DNA of 64,000 nt, taken from the NCBI RefSeq assembly GCF_000525775.1, contig NZ_JALU01000027.1, positions 1 to 64,000 of the forward strand. Direction: 5' to 3'. A model generated the notes under the pieces. It was not told where the DNA came from. It searched no databases and saw only the letters and a program-made list of their open reading frames with translations. The stretch is from Mogibacterium timidum ATCC 33093 (lineage in GTDB: Bacteria; Bacillota; Clostridia; Peptostreptococcales; Anaerovoracaceae). Shown here one piece after another: positions 8,239 through 17,130 of the stretch. How positions within the stretch are numbered: the first letter of the stretch is position 1; the number at the start of each line of letters is the position of its first letter. Both the position numbers and the translations under genes were made by a program.

Positions 8239-9144
8239 TTAAGCATTCTTCTTCTTGTTGTCTGCAACAGCGTCCTTACCAAACATGAATGCTGTGAAGA
8301 ATACAACCACAATGACAATTTTCATCAGGATATCAAGCGGCAAGCTCTTTACGAGGAAGTAAGCGATGCAAACACCGATAACTCCACCTACCATCTGGCA
8401 TAGCGTGCAAACCATGTCGAATCTGTTTTCCTTGATGAACTTAGGACCGTTACCAAACGCCATCAGGTATGCGCAAGAGCCCATCATGATTGGGAACGCA
8501 GCTCCGACGTTCATTCCGAGTACGGATACGAGCGCCAAGCAAGGAGCATAGAGTCCTACACCGATGTTCATGAGAGCACCGAGGAAGAAGTTAATTACTA
8601 CAGCCACGACCAACTTTACCCCGTGCAGAGCAGTTGCAGTTCCAACGAGACCGAAAGGTCCAATCTGAGCAGTCTTGCACGCCATCACAGTGCCGAGAAT
8701 CAGAAGACCGATGCACATTCCGATACGAACCTTGTGCTGATCCCACTTTGTAACGAATCCGGCTCCCACGAATGCACCGAGTACAGCTGCGACCAGCATG
8801 GAAATAAGTGTAAGAGTGTCAACCTCAACGAATCCGAAGAACAGGAATGCCTCCAAAAGTACAGGGAGAGTATCTCCGACATTCAGAGTTCCCGGAATAT
8901 AAATATCTTTGATGGAACCTCTGATCTTGAACAGTGCGCAGGATGTAGCATACGAGCCGATACCCAGAGTATCAAAGAAGTTGGCAACAAGACCTACCAT
9001 AGCGTTCCAAGGAGCAAATCTCTTCTGCTCTGCCCATTCAGCCTTGCCTTCTTCTGTTGCAAGATTAGATTTAATCTTCATTGCTGTCAGCGCAATACAG
9101 AGAACCATTCCGATTACGCAAAGTCCTTTTAATACAATTAACAT
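8239..9144 (-). CDS. TauE/SafE-family (TSUP) membrane permease
   Basis: 301-aa polytopic membrane protein with about eight hydrophobic segments and the internal two-fold pattern of the TSUP family. Members move sulfur-containing or other small organic anions, and the substrate here cannot be read from sequence. I chose ATG 9144 because GGAGG (9150-9154) is 5 bases upstream; the open frame extends further but through the promoter. A consensus promoter sits about 75 bp upstream. It lies between the proline reductase cluster and dnaE and points toward the flavodoxin gene. A link to proline metabolism is only positional. Confidence 0.75.
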   Translation of the reverse strand: MLIVLKGLCVIGMVLCIALTAMKIKSNLATEEGKAEWAEQKRFAPWNAMVGLVANFFDTLGIGSYATSCALFKIRGSIKDIYIPGTLNVGDTLPVLLEAFLFFGFVEVDTLTLISMLVAAVLGAFVGAGFVTKWDQHKVRIGMCIGLLILGTVMACKTAQIGPFGLVGTATALHGVKLVVAVVINFFLGALMNIGVGLYAPCLALVSVLGMNVGAAFPIMMGSCAYLMAFGNGPKFIKENRFDMVCTLCQMVGGVIGVCIAYFLVKSLPLDILMKIVIVVVFFTAFMFGKDAVADNKKKNA

Positions 9145-9219
9145 AATAACCTCCATACGTCTAAAAACGATGTAAAAAGATAATTCCAAACAGACTCCCG
9201 ATCGTCTGTCTATGTTCTG

Positions 9220-9248
9220 ATTATAGTACTTTGATATATGTTTGTCAA
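9220..9248 (-). promoter_or_regulatory. Consensus sigma-A promoter of the permease gene
   Basis: On the minus strand: TTGACA (9243-9248), exactly 17 bp, TATAAT (9220-9225). Both boxes match the consensus fully, suggesting strong expression unless repressed. Confidence 0.85.
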
Positions 9249-9407
9249 TAATATAAAGATAATATGTAGTTATTGTTAAAAGATTTATCAAGTGATTTAT
9301 ATTTAGCTTTTTATAGCCCTGATGTGATACAATTTACCAATCGAATTAGAGAAAAAATTTTAATTTCCCGTTATATATCATGGTTAAATTAACAGAATGA
9401 GGTAGAG

Positions 9408-12400
9408 ATGGCATTTACGCACTTACACGTTCACTCTGAATACAGTCTGCTGGACGGAATGTCCAGGATCAGCGAAGCGCCCGAATACGTCAAAAGCCTG
9501 GGAATGGATTCTCTGGCTATTACGGATCACGGTGTCATGTTCGGAATTGTTGATTTCTATAAGTCGTGCAAGAAGGCCGGTATTAAGCCTATCATCGGAT
9601 GTGAGGTCTACGTGGCTGCACGCACTAGATTTGACAAGGATCCGGAGCGTGACAGGGGTATGTTCCACTTGATCCTGTTAGCTGAGAACATGACCGGATA
9701 CAAGAATCTTACCAAGATTGTTTCAATCGGTTTCACGGAGGGGTTCTATTTTAAGCCAAGGGTTGATAAGGAAGTATTGCGCGAACACAGCGAAGGAATC
9801 ATCTGCCTGTCTGCGTGTCTTGCAGGAGCAATTCCTCGGAAAATTCTGGGCGGTGACTACTCCGGAGCTGAGGCGGAGGCAATTGAACTACAGGAGATAT
9901 TCGGAAAGGACAATTTCTTTCTGGAGATACAGAACCATTTTCTTGATGAGGACAAGGCGGTAACTGAGGGGCTTGTCAGGCTTGCTAAGGAAATTGGTGC
10001 ACCGCTGGTCGCTACAAATGATGCGCACTATATAAAGCGGAGCGATGCCAAGGCGCACGATGTACTGCTTGCTATCCAAACGGGAACAACCGTGGACGAT
10101 GAAAATCGCATGCGCTTTGCAAATGACGAGTTCTATCTGAAGGATGAGTCGGAGATGTTCTCGCTGTTTCCCGATTTACCGGAGGCTATCGAGAATACGC
10201 ACAGGGTTGCGGAACGCTGCAATGTGGAGTTTGAATTCGGGAACTACCATCTGCCGGAGTTCATCTCACCGGGTGGATTAACCAATCGTGAATATCTCAG
10301 GCAGCTCTGCTATCAGGGCCTCGAACGTCGTTACGGCAGTGAAGCGCTTGAAGATGGCAATTTTTATCGCGAAAGGCTTGAGGGCGAGCTGTCGGTGATC
10401 GAGTCGATGGGCTATGTCGAGTACTTTCTGATTGTGTGGGACTTTATCCACTATGCCAAGAGCAACGGAATCCCGGTTGGTCCGGGCAGAGGCTCTGCGG
10501 CGGGAAGTATCGTGGCGTACAGCCTGGCGATTACCGAGATAGATCCGATTAAATATAATTTGATTTTTGAGAGATTCCTAAATCCTGAGCGTGTCAGCAT
10601 GCCGGATATCGACGTCGATTTCTGTATCGACCGCAGGCAGGAGGTCATCGATTACGTTGTACGCAAATATGGGAAGGACAAGGTGTCGCAGATTATAACC
10701 TTTGGAACGCTCAAAGCCAAGGCTGCAGTCAGAGATGTCGGGAGGGTGCTCAACGCCAGCTATGCAGAGGCGGATGCGATTGCCAAGGCTATCCCGAATG
10801 AATTGGGAATAACTATCAGCAAGGCACTGGATATAAATCGCGACCTGCGCACTCGCTATGAGACTGAACCGCTGGTTAAAAACATCCTTGATATGTCGAT
10901 GGCTGTTGAGGGCATGCCTCGTCATTCCTCTACACACGCTGCAGGTATCGTGATCAGCAAGATGCCGTTGGACGAATATGTACCTCTGTATATGTCGGAC
11001 AAGGGGCTGGCAACTCAGTTCAACATGACTACAATCGAAGAGCTGGGCTTGCTTAAAATGGACTTTTTGGGTCTCAGAAATCTCACTATGATCAACGAGG
11101 CTCTGCAGCTGATAAAGGAAAATCATGACGTAGAGATTGATTTCGGCAAGATGGATTATGACGATCCTGCTGTATATGACATGATTGCCAAGGGCAACAC
11201 TCAGGGAATCTTTCAGCTCGAGAGCACCGGGATGACCGAATTTATGAAGAATTTAAGCCCTTCGTGCTTCGAAGATATAGTAGCCGGAATCTCGCTGTAC
11301 AGGCCGGGGCCTATGGATTCGATTCCGAAGTATATAGATAATAAGAAGAATCCCGACCATGTCAAATATGTTGATCTTCATCTGGAGCCAATCCTCAATG
11401 TTACATACGGCTGCATGGTGTATCAGGAGCAGGTAATGCAGATTGTGCGTGACCTCGGCGGATATTCTTATGGACGCTCGGACCTTGTGCGCCGTGCAAT
11501 GTCCAAGAAAAAGATGAGCGTCATGCTTGAGGAGAAGAAATATTTTATACACGGAAAAGACGATTCAGATGGAACACCTGCAATCAGGGGGTGCATCGCT
11601 AACGGAATTCCTGAGAAGGCTGCTGAAGCGATATTTGACGACATGGTTAGCTTTGCGGAATATGCGTTTAACAAATCGCACGCTGCCGCGTATGCTGTCA
11701 TTTCATATGAGACCGCATATCTGAAAGCGCACTACCCTGTAGAGTTCATGGCCGCGCTGATGTCCAGCGTTATGGGAGAGCCAAGGCACATCGCTGCATA
11801 CATTAGGAATTGCAAGGAGCTGGGAATAGAGGTGCTGCCACCTTCCGTGCTGCACAGCAGGCGCAAGTTCACTGCGAAGGATGGCAAGATTAGATTTGGT
11901 CTATTGGCTATCAAGAACGTAGGTACAGGAATTGTAGATGCTATCGTCGAGGGCAGACGGGGGTGCAATATAGATAATTTGTACGACTTCATCAAGTCGA
12001 TAGATCCCTCGGAGCTCAACAAGAAGGCTGTCGAGTGCCTTATTAAAGCGGGCGCTATGGATGAGTTTACTCCGAATAGAGCGGCGCTTCTCGCAATCAG
12101 TGACGATGCCGTCGGAGCTGCACAGAGCAGTGCACGTAAGCTTTCAAAGGATCAGATATCTCTGTTCCAATTGGATTCTGACCTGATGGAGGATGTCAAG
12201 ACTGCTCCGGAGCTGCCGGATATTCAGAATTTTGACATGGCGCATCTATTGGCTATGGAAAAGGAAATGATGGGTGTTTATCTGTCCGGCCATCCTCTCG
12301 ACAAGTACCGCGAGCTGATTGGGAAGAATATTACCGCGAATACAGGTGAGATATTTGATTCGAATACGAATGGCAGAGATGAAGAAGCTGCCGAATTTGC

Positions 12401-13109
12401 AGTGGATAGCGGCAGCAATAATGGGAAATTCCGTGATGGTGACAGCGTCATCATGGCGGGCTTGGTTGGAAACTTGAGGCGAATGGTCACAAAATCCAAT
12501 CAGGAGATGGCGCGACTCACCATTGAAGATTATTATGGTGTGATTACGGCAATTGTATTCCCCAGAGATTATGCTAAGACGAAGTACATCCTCGCAAATG
12601 ATGCAATCGTCGCAATCAAGGGAACGCTCAGCTTTAAGGAGGATTCAGATCCTGAGATTCTTGTCAACAGAGTTACGGAGATTGAGCGTATCAGTGAGTT
12701 TGAGGAACAGGGTTACGGAAATGAGCGCTCCGGCATGAGAAGATATTCACGCAGCAGCTCATATGGAAATCGCAATTCGGCTGACGAGCTTGCGGACGGC
12801 AGAGGACCTGCACGAGCTGACTCATTCCCCGGAACAGCTGCTAACTATAGTAAATCCGATAAATTGAAGCTACATAGCGATGAACGCTACCTTAAGCTTA
12901 GGGTAAGCAACGAGCTGGTCGAACAGCTTGGTGCGGACGAGATTCAGCAGAGAATCCTCGGATCGGCATCTGCGCATAGAGGGCGGATAGTGATGCTGAT
13001 ATATCTGCCCGGGCAGAAGCCTATGCGTTCGGCAAACGGAGTTTCAATCGATGAAAACCTTCTGATTGAGCTTGAGCAGCTGCTGGGTAAGGAAAATGTA
13101 AAATATTAG
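9408..13109 (+). CDS. dnaE: DNA polymerase III alpha subunit
   Basis: Replicative polymerase of the DnaE type, 1233 aa. The N-terminal PHP domain starts with FTHLHVHSEYSLLDG. The polymerase core has GPGRGSAAGS near residue 361 and the catalytic acidic motif PDIDVDF at 399-405 (Asp402, Asp404). The tandem helix-hairpin-helix and OB-fold regions follow. Two acidic or Ser/Arg/Gly-rich insertions around residues 980-1010 and 1105-1150 are low in complexity and look like flexible linkers. There is no clear strong SD; GAGGTAGAG lies just before the ATG. Gram-positive bacteria usually also have PolC, which is not in this window. Confidence 0.96.
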   Translation: MAFTHLHVHSEYSLLDGMSRISEAPEYVKSLGMDSLAITDHGVMFGIVDFYKSCKKAGIKPIIGCEVYVAARTRFDKDPERDRGMFHLILLAENMTGYKNLTKIVSIGFTEGFYFKPRVDKEVLREHSEGIICLSACLAGAIPRKILGGDYSGAEAEAIELQEIFGKDNFFLEIQNHFLDEDKAVTEGLVRLAKEIGAPLVATNDAHYIKRSDAKAHDVLLAIQTGTTVDDENRMRFANDEFYLKDESEMFSLFPDLPEAIENTHRVAERCNVEFEFGNYHLPEFISPGGLTNREYLRQLCYQGLERRYGSEALEDGNFYRERLEGELSVIESMGYVEYFLIVWDFIHYAKSNGIPVGPGRGSAAGSIVAYSLAITEIDPIKYNLIFERFLNPERVSMPDIDVDFCIDRRQEVIDYVVRKYGKDKVSQIITFGTLKAKAAVRDVGRVLNASYAEADAIAKAIPNELGITISKALDINRDLRTRYETEPLVKNILDMSMAVEGMPRHSSTHAAGIVISKMPLDEYVPLYMSDKGLATQFNMTTIEELGLLKMDFLGLRNLTMINEALQLIKENHDVEIDFGKMDYDDPAVYDMIAKGNTQGIFQLESTGMTEFMKNLSPSCFEDIVAGISLYRPGPMDSIPKYIDNKKNPDHVKYVDLHLEPILNVTYGCMVYQEQVMQIVRDLGGYSYGRSDLVRRAMSKKKMSVMLEEKKYFIHGKDDSDGTPAIRGCIANGIPEKAAEAIFDDMVSFAEYAFNKSHAAAYAVISYETAYLKAHYPVEFMAALMSSVMGEPRHIAAYIRNCKELGIEVLPPSVLHSRRKFTAKDGKIRFGLLAIKNVGTGIVDAIVEGRRGCNIDNLYDFIKSIDPSELNKKAVECLIKAGAMDEFTPNRAALLAISDDAVGAAQSSARKLSKDQISLFQLDSDLMEDVKTAPELPDIQNFDMAHLLAMEKEMMGVYLSGHPLDKYRELIGKNITANTGEIFDSNTNGRDEEAAEFAVDSGSNNGKFRDGDSVIMAGLVGNLRRMVTKSNQEMARLTIEDYYGVITAIVFPRDYAKTKYILANDAIVAIKGTLSFKEDSDPEILVNRVTEIERISEFEEQGYGNERSGMRRYSRSSSYGNRNSADELADGRGPARADSFPGTAANYSKSDKLKLHSDERYLKLRVSNELVEQLGADEIQQRILGSASAHRGRIVMLIYLPGQKPMRSANGVSIDENLLIELEQLLGKENVKY

Positions 13110-13120
13110 TGTACTTAGGG

Positions 13121-13207
13121 AGATATTGCGGGTAAAAAAGATATGTTTGAAATAAAGATAAGATTAACAACAGTTTCGTATTTGGAGAGATATTGTGGGT
13201 AAAAAAG
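13121..13207 (+). repeat. Duplicated ribosome-binding/start segment (67-bp offset)
   Basis: The 20-bp segment at 13121-13140 recurs at 13188-13207 with one change (GCGGG versus GTGGG). The downstream copy supplies the GTG start of the flavodoxin gene. In the upstream copy the start codon position reads GCG, so it is inactive. Confidence 0.8.
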
Positions 13208-13746
13208 CCATAGTGATATACAATTCTAAACGCGGTTCGACTAAGCAGTACGCAGAATGGATAGCTTCGGAGCTCGATTGCACTGCTGTCCCGCTGATTA
13301 ACTTTGATTACGGGTCACTCGACCGATTCGATGTCGTGATATTTGGAGGCTGGCTCAGGGGCAGCGGTATAGTGGGCTTCGATAAGTTCAGGAAGCAGAT
13401 TGTAGGGTGTGAAGATAAGCTTATCCTGTTTGTAACCGGAATTTCGGAGTATAATCCGGCGAACTATCAGCAGATATGCGAGATCAACTTTAAGGATGGC
13501 GTGAATATGCAGAATACGCTGCTGTACTTTTGCCCCGGACGTTATGTTCCCGGAGAAGTGAAGGGGCTCGATAAATTCCTTATGGCAGTATCCAAGAAGG
13601 TGCTATTGTCCGGAACCACCGACAAGGAGTCGGCTGCTGCTGCAAATTCGATGGTAGATGCAATCGTGAACGGTGTGGATAACGTCGATGAGCGATATGC
13701 GAAGCAGGTAATACGGGCTGCACTGAGACGTCTTCGAGATGAATGA
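13195..13746 (+). CDS. Flavodoxin-domain protein (second copy)
   Basis: 183-aa flavodoxin-like protein, paralogous to the one at 7587-8171. Matching features are the N-terminal IVIYNSKRGSTKQYAEWIA loop for the FMN phosphate, VIFGGWLRGSG, LFVTGI and CPGRYVPGE. It starts at GTG 13195 with GGAGAG 11 bases upstream; this site is part of a duplicated segment. It ends 6 bp before the converging chorismate synthase gene. No partner oxidoreductase is next to it, so its redox partner is unknown. Confidence 0.75.
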   Translation: MGKKAIVIYNSKRGSTKQYAEWIASELDCTAVPLINFDYGSLDRFDVVIFGGWLRGSGIVGFDKFRKQIVGCEDKLILFVTGISEYNPANYQQICEINFKDGVNMQNTLLYFCPGRYVPGEVKGLDKFLMAVSKKVLLSGTTDKESAAAANSMVDAIVNGVDNVDERYAKQVIRAALRRLRDE

Positions 13747-13752
13747 GTCTGC

Positions 13753-15225
13753 TCATTTCCTCGTAATGAAATCTTTCTGGTGCTTACAGCTTGCGTTTAT
13801 TATAGCTTTAAATATATCTTTATTTAAATCCGCCAAATCACGGCTGGAACGTGACTGCAGCTTTGAGAGCAACGAGTCCTCCCTAGGTTGATCAACAATC
13901 TCAAGGTTGTGCTCCTGCTTGTATATCGCGACGGCTTCTGCAACTCTAAGGCGCTGTTCGATTAGTGGCAGCAGCTGAGAATCGATGGCATCTATTTCGG
14001 ATCTGCAATCCGATATGTGCTGAACACCGGAGTCACCGCTGTTCAACATGCCATCAAGCTGCTCATCCGGCGCAGTGGATGCAGCTTGGCCGGCAGTCGA
14101 AGCGTCCTTATCGCTATTGATAGAGTAGCAAGCCTTACCGTACCGCGCGATTGCTTGGCCGGCAGTCGAAGCGTCCTTATCGCTATTCTCAATTTGCACG
14201 TATTCGCTCTTAATATCTGCCGATTCCCCTGGCTGCTGTGATAGCATTACATCGACCAGCACAATTGCGGTTGCAGCCTCTATACATGGAAGTGCCCTCG
14301 GAACGATACACGGATCATGCCTGCCATGAACCTCGATTTCAGTTTCTTCCCTGCTGTCATATATTATGGTGCGCTGAACCCTTGCAATAGAAGGGGTTGG
14401 CTTGATAGCGACTCTGAATTCAATATCCATACCGTCGCTGATACCGCCGAGTATTCCTCCGCAGTTATTGGTTCGTGTGCGCACATTTCCCTTTGCATCG
14501 TAATAAAACTCGTCATTGTTTTCGCTGCCGTACATTTCAGCTGCGCCAAATCCGGCGCCAAATTCAATGCCCTTTACGGCAGGTATTCCGAAAATCGCCT
14601 GTGAAAGCCTTCCTTCAAGCCCCTCAAAAAGAGGTCCGCCATAGCCCGCGGCCAATCCGCTTACTGTACAGATCACTGTGCCGCCGACGGAATCTCGGAG
14701 CGCCTGCGCCTTGACAATTTCGGACAGAGGCTCTGAAGAATTTCCATGAATGTCGTGAATGGAAGCGCTTACAGCAATGCCCTCGGATTCCAGTATCTGC
14801 TTGCAAATTCCTCCCGCGATGCAGAGAGGCGCTGTCATGCGTCCCGAAAATGCGCCACCGCCGCGCGAGTCCTCGTGACCCTTGTATTTGACGTGAGCTG
14901 TATAGTCGGCATGACCGGGCCGGGGTGTGCGAGCCAGCGCGGAGTAGTCGGAGGATTTGACGTCCGTGTTGTATATAATTGCTTTGATCTGTTCTCCGGT
15001 TGTCATGCCGTCCTTGATCCCGCTGATGAATTCAGGGTGATCCGGCTCCTTGCGCGCTGTCGATAAATTGCTTTGGCCGGGTGCTCTGCGCGTCATGAAG
15101 GTCGCCAGAGCTTCTTCACCAATCCGGATGCCGGGTGGCAAACCGTCGAGAATCATGCCAATCGACGTACCGTGTGATGTGCCGAATATAGATAATGTTA
15201 GCTTTTCACCTCGTAAAACAGACAT
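13753..15225 (-). CDS. aroC: Chorismate synthase fused to chorismate mutase
   Basis: 490 aa. Residues 1 to about 345 are chorismate synthase, which makes chorismate from EPSP with reduced FMN; motifs include FGTSHG near the start, RRAPGQ, GRMTAP and GRHDPCIVPRA. After a linker, the last ~85 residues match an AroQ-type chorismate mutase (CRSEIDAIDSQLLPLIEQR, then VAIYKQEHNLEI), which turns chorismate into prephenate. The linker contains the sequence NSDKDASTAGQA twice. The fusion would channel chorismate to Phe/Tyr synthesis. It lies 42 bp downstream of aroA on the same strand. The ribosome binding site GGAGAG precedes the ATG. The gene symbol covers the synthase half. Confidence 0.9.
   Translation of the reverse strand: MSVLRGEKLTLSIFGTSHGTSIGMILDGLPPGIRIGEEALATFMTRRAPGQSNLSTARKEPDHPEFISGIKDGMTTGEQIKAIIYNTDVKSSDYSALARTPRPGHADYTAHVKYKGHEDSRGGGAFSGRMTAPLCIAGGICKQILESEGIAVSASIHDIHGNSSEPLSEIVKAQALRDSVGGTVICTVSGLAAGYGGPLFEGLEGRLSQAIFGIPAVKGIEFGAGFGAAEMYGSENNDEFYYDAKGNVRTRTNNCGGILGGISDGMDIEFRVAIKPTPSIARVQRTIIYDSREETEIEVHGRHDPCIVPRALPCIEAATAIVLVDVMLSQQPGESADIKSEYVQIENSDKDASTAGQAIARYGKACYSINSDKDASTAGQAASTAPDEQLDGMLNSGDSGVQHISDCRSEIDAIDSQLLPLIEQRLRVAEAVAIYKQEHNLEIVDQPREDSLLSKLQSRSSRDLADLNKDIFKAIINASCKHQKDFITRK
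14084..14187 (-). repeat. 35-bp exact direct repeat in the AroC-mutase linker
   Basis: Bases 14084-14118 and 14153-14187 are identical over 35 bp, offset 69 bp (23 codons), so the reading frame is kept. They encode the repeated linker peptide between the two enzyme domains. Confidence 0.9.
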
Positions 15226-15267
15226 AAGCTCTCCTTTATATATTACTTTATATATTAATAATATATG

Positions 15268-16869
15268 TCAGTCATCGTCCGACAATACTTTTGTAGTGAA
15301 ACCGAGCCGTCCCAACACCTTAAAGAAATCGGGATACGACTTAGCTACTGCTCGGCAGCCGTGAATTCTGACAGGCTGCTCGCTCACCAGGGAAGCCGCC
15401 GCAAGCATCATTATAATCCTGTGGTCGCCGTATCCGTCTCCGACGTAGCTTCCGCTGAGAATTCCTGTCCCCATTATTACAAGTCCGTCTGACGTCTCCG
15501 ATATATCAGCTCCAAGCTCCGTGAGGACTGCACATGTGCCGGACAGCCTGTCGCTTTCCTTTAGTCTCGCCCGCTTTGCGCCATATATCTGCGTTCTGCC
15601 GCGAGCTTGTGTTGCAAGCAGAGCTATAATAGGGACTAGATCCGGACAATCCGAAGCATCAATGGCATCGATAGACTTAAATCCCTCTGACGGATATATG
15701 TCCACAGTTCCATTTAGCGTGCTGATTGCATCAGGATAGCACCTGAGCTTGATGCCGAATTCCTTCAGCAAATCCAAAATCCGCCTATCGCCCTGCTCCG
15801 ACCGGAGCGGCAGGTTGGTTACTCGTAACTGCTCGCCGGATAGGGCGCCAATAGCCAGCAGCACTGCAGCGTTTGACCAGTCGCCTTCAATTTCAAGGGC
15901 ATTTACTGTGCCGACCTTTCCGACATAGCGCTGATTACCCGGAATTGTATAGATCCACTCGTCAGAAGCAGAAGTACACCTGATATCGATACCGTATCTG
16001 CGCAGCACGGAAAGCGTCATCCTCACATATGCCTTTGACTCAAACCTCCCGCGAATTCGAATGACGCTATCTGATTCGAGTAGAGGTAGTGCGAACAATA
16101 ATCCGCTTATGAACTGCGAGGATTGGGGACTATCAAAGGTAAACTCGCCGGACTGCAGCCTTTGATTGGGGAGCCTGCCGGAAATCCGGAGTGAATCGGG
16201 TGTATCTCTAGTAATTTTCATCCCGTGCAGCTCCAGCTGCTCGTTGAGCTCAGAGATTGGACGATCACTTAGTCTGCCGTGCAGCTTAAATTCAGCATCG
16301 ACTCCCAGTGACGCAACTACAGGTAGGAGAAATCGGAGGGTAGTCCCGCTTTCCTTGCAATCTATGATCAGCCGGCTGCACATAGAACCGCCGCTCCTTT
16401 CAGATTCACCTTTCCTGTTAACTACGCCGTTATGCCCGGCAGTGGACGGGATATCGAATCGCTCCGGAGTGCCGGCGTTCCTGTTAATTACGTTGTTCTT
16501 CCGGGGCGGCTGATTGGGAAGCTTGACCATAGCCTCATAGGTTGCAAGTATATCGTCGGATAAATCCGTGATATCGAGCTGCAATTCATGCCCCGCAAGG
16601 GAGGCAGCAATAATCTCTCTGTGCAGGTATGACTTTGAGGCAGGGGCAGCGACATGCTTGATATGGGTAAAACTCGGAAAGTCGGCGGGTGGTACGTCAG
16701 CACGGCTTGAATTTCCACATACCTCATGAGTGGATCGCTCCAGAATACATTTGAGCTTATCAGGATTGATACCGCACATATACGTTACAGCGACAAAGCC
16801 GATGATGACGAGCACCGTACATGCCGGTTGATATTCAGATATTAGTTCCCCGAGTTTAGATAACAGCAT
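15268..16869 (-). CDS. aroA: EPSP synthase (3-phosphoshikimate 1-carboxyvinyltransferase), enlarged
   Basis: Adds enolpyruvate from PEP to shikimate 3-phosphate. Family motifs are present: PASKSYLHR, CKESGTTLRFL, SSQFISGLLFALPLL, KESDRL and GDHRIIMMLA. At 533 aa it is about 100 residues longer than usual. The excess is an N-terminal stretch with a hydrophobic run (CTVLVIIGFVAVTY), an insert after INPDKLK, and a low-complexity linker near residues 115-165. GAGGTG lies 5-6 bases before ATG 16869, supporting this start; ATG 16779 (MCGINPDKLK) would give a more normal N-terminus but lacks an SD. It is upstream of aroC-mutase in a two-gene operon. Confidence 0.9.
   Translation of the reverse strand: MLLSKLGELISEYQPACTVLVIIGFVAVTYMCGINPDKLKCILERSTHEVCGNSSRADVPPADFPSFTHIKHVAAPASKSYLHREIIAASLAGHELQLDITDLSDDILATYEAMVKLPNQPPRKNNVINRNAGTPERFDIPSTAGHNGVVNRKGESERSGGSMCSRLIIDCKESGTTLRFLLPVVASLGVDAEFKLHGRLSDRPISELNEQLELHGMKITRDTPDSLRISGRLPNQRLQSGEFTFDSPQSSQFISGLLFALPLLESDSVIRIRGRFESKAYVRMTLSVLRRYGIDIRCTSASDEWIYTIPGNQRYVGKVGTVNALEIEGDWSNAAVLLAIGALSGEQLRVTNLPLRSEQGDRRILDLLKEFGIKLRCYPDAISTLNGTVDIYPSEGFKSIDAIDASDCPDLVPIIALLATQARGRTQIYGAKRARLKESDRLSGTCAVLTELGADISETSDGLVIMGTGILSGSYVGDGYGDHRIIMMLAAASLVSEQPVRIHGCRAVAKSYPDFFKVLGRLGFTTKVLSDDD
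16412..16497 (-). repeat. Imperfect 20-bp direct repeat in the aroA linker (66-bp offset)
   Basis: The segment starting at 16412 recurs at 16478 with three differences. The offset of 66 bp keeps frame and builds the low-complexity insert of the EPSP synthase. Confidence 0.7.
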
Positions 16870-17064
16870 CGACGCACCTCAACACACAGCGATTATTTTG
16901 TATTTTAGTTAGCAACGAATACGCGCTGTGTACATCCGCATATAAATTAGTGTTCCTATGCGGTAATTGTAACAGGTACGCGGGTAGGGAGCAAATATCA
17001 TAAATATTAAACCATAGGTTTACTTTAAATTATATTGATTGATACTATTATGTCAGAATGTATA

Positions 17065-17073
17065 TGATATAAT
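17065..17073 (+). promoter_or_regulatory. Extended -10 promoter of the aminotransferase gene
   Basis: TGATATAAT, with the -10 at 17068-17073 and TG just upstream. No clear -35 is seen at 17 bp, as is common for extended -10 promoters. It lies about 60 bp before the coding start. Confidence 0.55.
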
Positions 17074-17130
17074 GCAGGGTATAAAAGATATTAATCGTAT
17101 ATGGCTATTCGTAACGGAAAGGAGTTAATC

